A DNA stretch of 22,251 nt from Candidatus Opimibacter iunctus. GTDB lineage: Bacteria; Bacteroidota; Bacteroidia; Chitinophagales; Saprospiraceae. The DNA lies in NCBI GenBank assembly GCA_016716665.1, contig JADJVH010000022.1, positions 1-22,251 of the forward strand, given 5' to 3'. The notes under the pieces were generated by a model. It did not search any database and had not been told where the DNA came from. It worked only from the letters and a program-made list of their open reading frames with translations. A program made the translations under genes and the position numbers. Positions 21,929 through 22,251 of the stretch are shown piece by piece; within the stretch, counting starts at the first letter, position 1, and each line of letters opens with the position of its first letter.

Positions 21929-22251
21929 ATGAAAATACTAAAATGGTTAGTTTCTATTTCCATTATTTTTCTAATTCCACGCTTGGGAATGTGTGATGGT
22001 GAAAGTTTCGACGTCATTTCAATTAAAAAAGGAAGTCTCCTATATCACTTTAGGATTTCGAGCCAAGGCCTTTTGAAAAACAACGATCTCTGCTATTACA
22101 ATTATGAAGGTGAATATATGGGCGAAGTGAAGGATATTGTAAAATCCAACTTACCTGATAGGAATCATTATGGTTACTATTATAAAAACTTAGAAAGGAT
22201 TAGCTTGGGCAATATCCCAATTGAAAATAGATTTAATAGAAGTTTATGCAT
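21929..22251 (+). CDS. Secreted protein of unknown function, cut by the window end
   Basis: From ATG 21929 the frame stays open to the last base (107 complete codons). It begins MKILKWLVSISIIFLIPRLG, a signal peptide, then MCDGESFDVISIKKGSLLYH and a tyrosine-rich part (NDLCYYNYEGEYMGE, HYGYYYKNLERI). The context before the cysteine (RLGMC) is a poor lipobox, so signal peptidase I cleavage is more likely. No domain recognised. The region is markedly A+T-rich compared with the hydrolase gene at 20285-21348, and it lies 72 bases after the MITE-like element, which together hint at transferred or accessory DNA. Confidence 0.6.
   Translation, partial: MKILKWLVSISIIFLIPRLGMCDGESFDVISIKKGSLLYHFRISSQGLLKNNDLCYYNYEGEYMGEVKDIVKSNLPDRNHYGYYYKNLERISLGNIPIENRFNRSLC

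Overview
The window looks like a chromosomal segment of a Bacteroidota species, probably a free-living gliding or saprophytic lineage of the Cytophagales/Saprospirales kind. The evidence is a type IX secretion sorting tail (gene ending at 16036), a TonB-dependent receptor with a carboxypeptidase-regulatory-like domain next to a DUF4249-type lipoprotein, a LytS/LytTR two-component pair, and several promoters matching the Bacteroidota pattern TTG-N19/20-TAnnTTTG. No rRNA, tRNA, CRISPR array or intact transposase was seen.

Layout. 1-1350: non-coding sequence with small hairpins, one frameshifted unknown gene, and a perfect 24-bp palindrome. 1366-5472: small-protein cluster on the + strand: an ArsR repressor with a two-site operator on its own promoter, coupled to an SRPBCC protein and a DUF998 membrane protein; a second SRPBCC paralogue that keeps only the tail of its own ArsR gene; then a RibD/DHFR-like reductase, a third SRPBCC protein and a DUF1801 protein. 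5572-11524: histidine kinase, LytTR regulator, a 998-residue TonB receptor with an unusual N-terminal domain, and its lipoprotein partner; this reads as one regulated outer-membrane uptake locus. 11646-14458: a membrane protein with a broken frame, a small lipoprotein, a cluster of hairpins sharing one loop sequence, a second DHFR-like reductase, and fused gene remnants. 14528-17514 (- strand): a two-gene secreted operon (predicted all-helical protein with a T9SS tail, plus a PQQ-type beta-propeller). 17699-21348: a small lipoprotein, an alpha/beta hydrolase behind a gutted flavodoxin-reductase gene, a DUF5661-like protein, and a metallo-beta-lactamase-fold gene with two frameshifts. 21349-22251: low-complexity repeats, a strong promoter with no gene, a 100-bp MITE-like element, and the start of a secreted protein cut by the window end.

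Two themes cut across the window. First, gene decay: three genes are reduced to remnants by deletion (ArsR copy 2, methyltransferase, flavodoxin reductase). Five further single-base shifts all lie in short homopolymers, so either the locus is decaying or the assembly has homopolymer errors. Second, the spaces between genes are rich in short structured repeats, the most striking being hairpins whose 12-nt loop is constant while their stems differ in sequence but stay self-complementary. All coordinates and matches come from reading the sequence by eye; no database search or folding was run.
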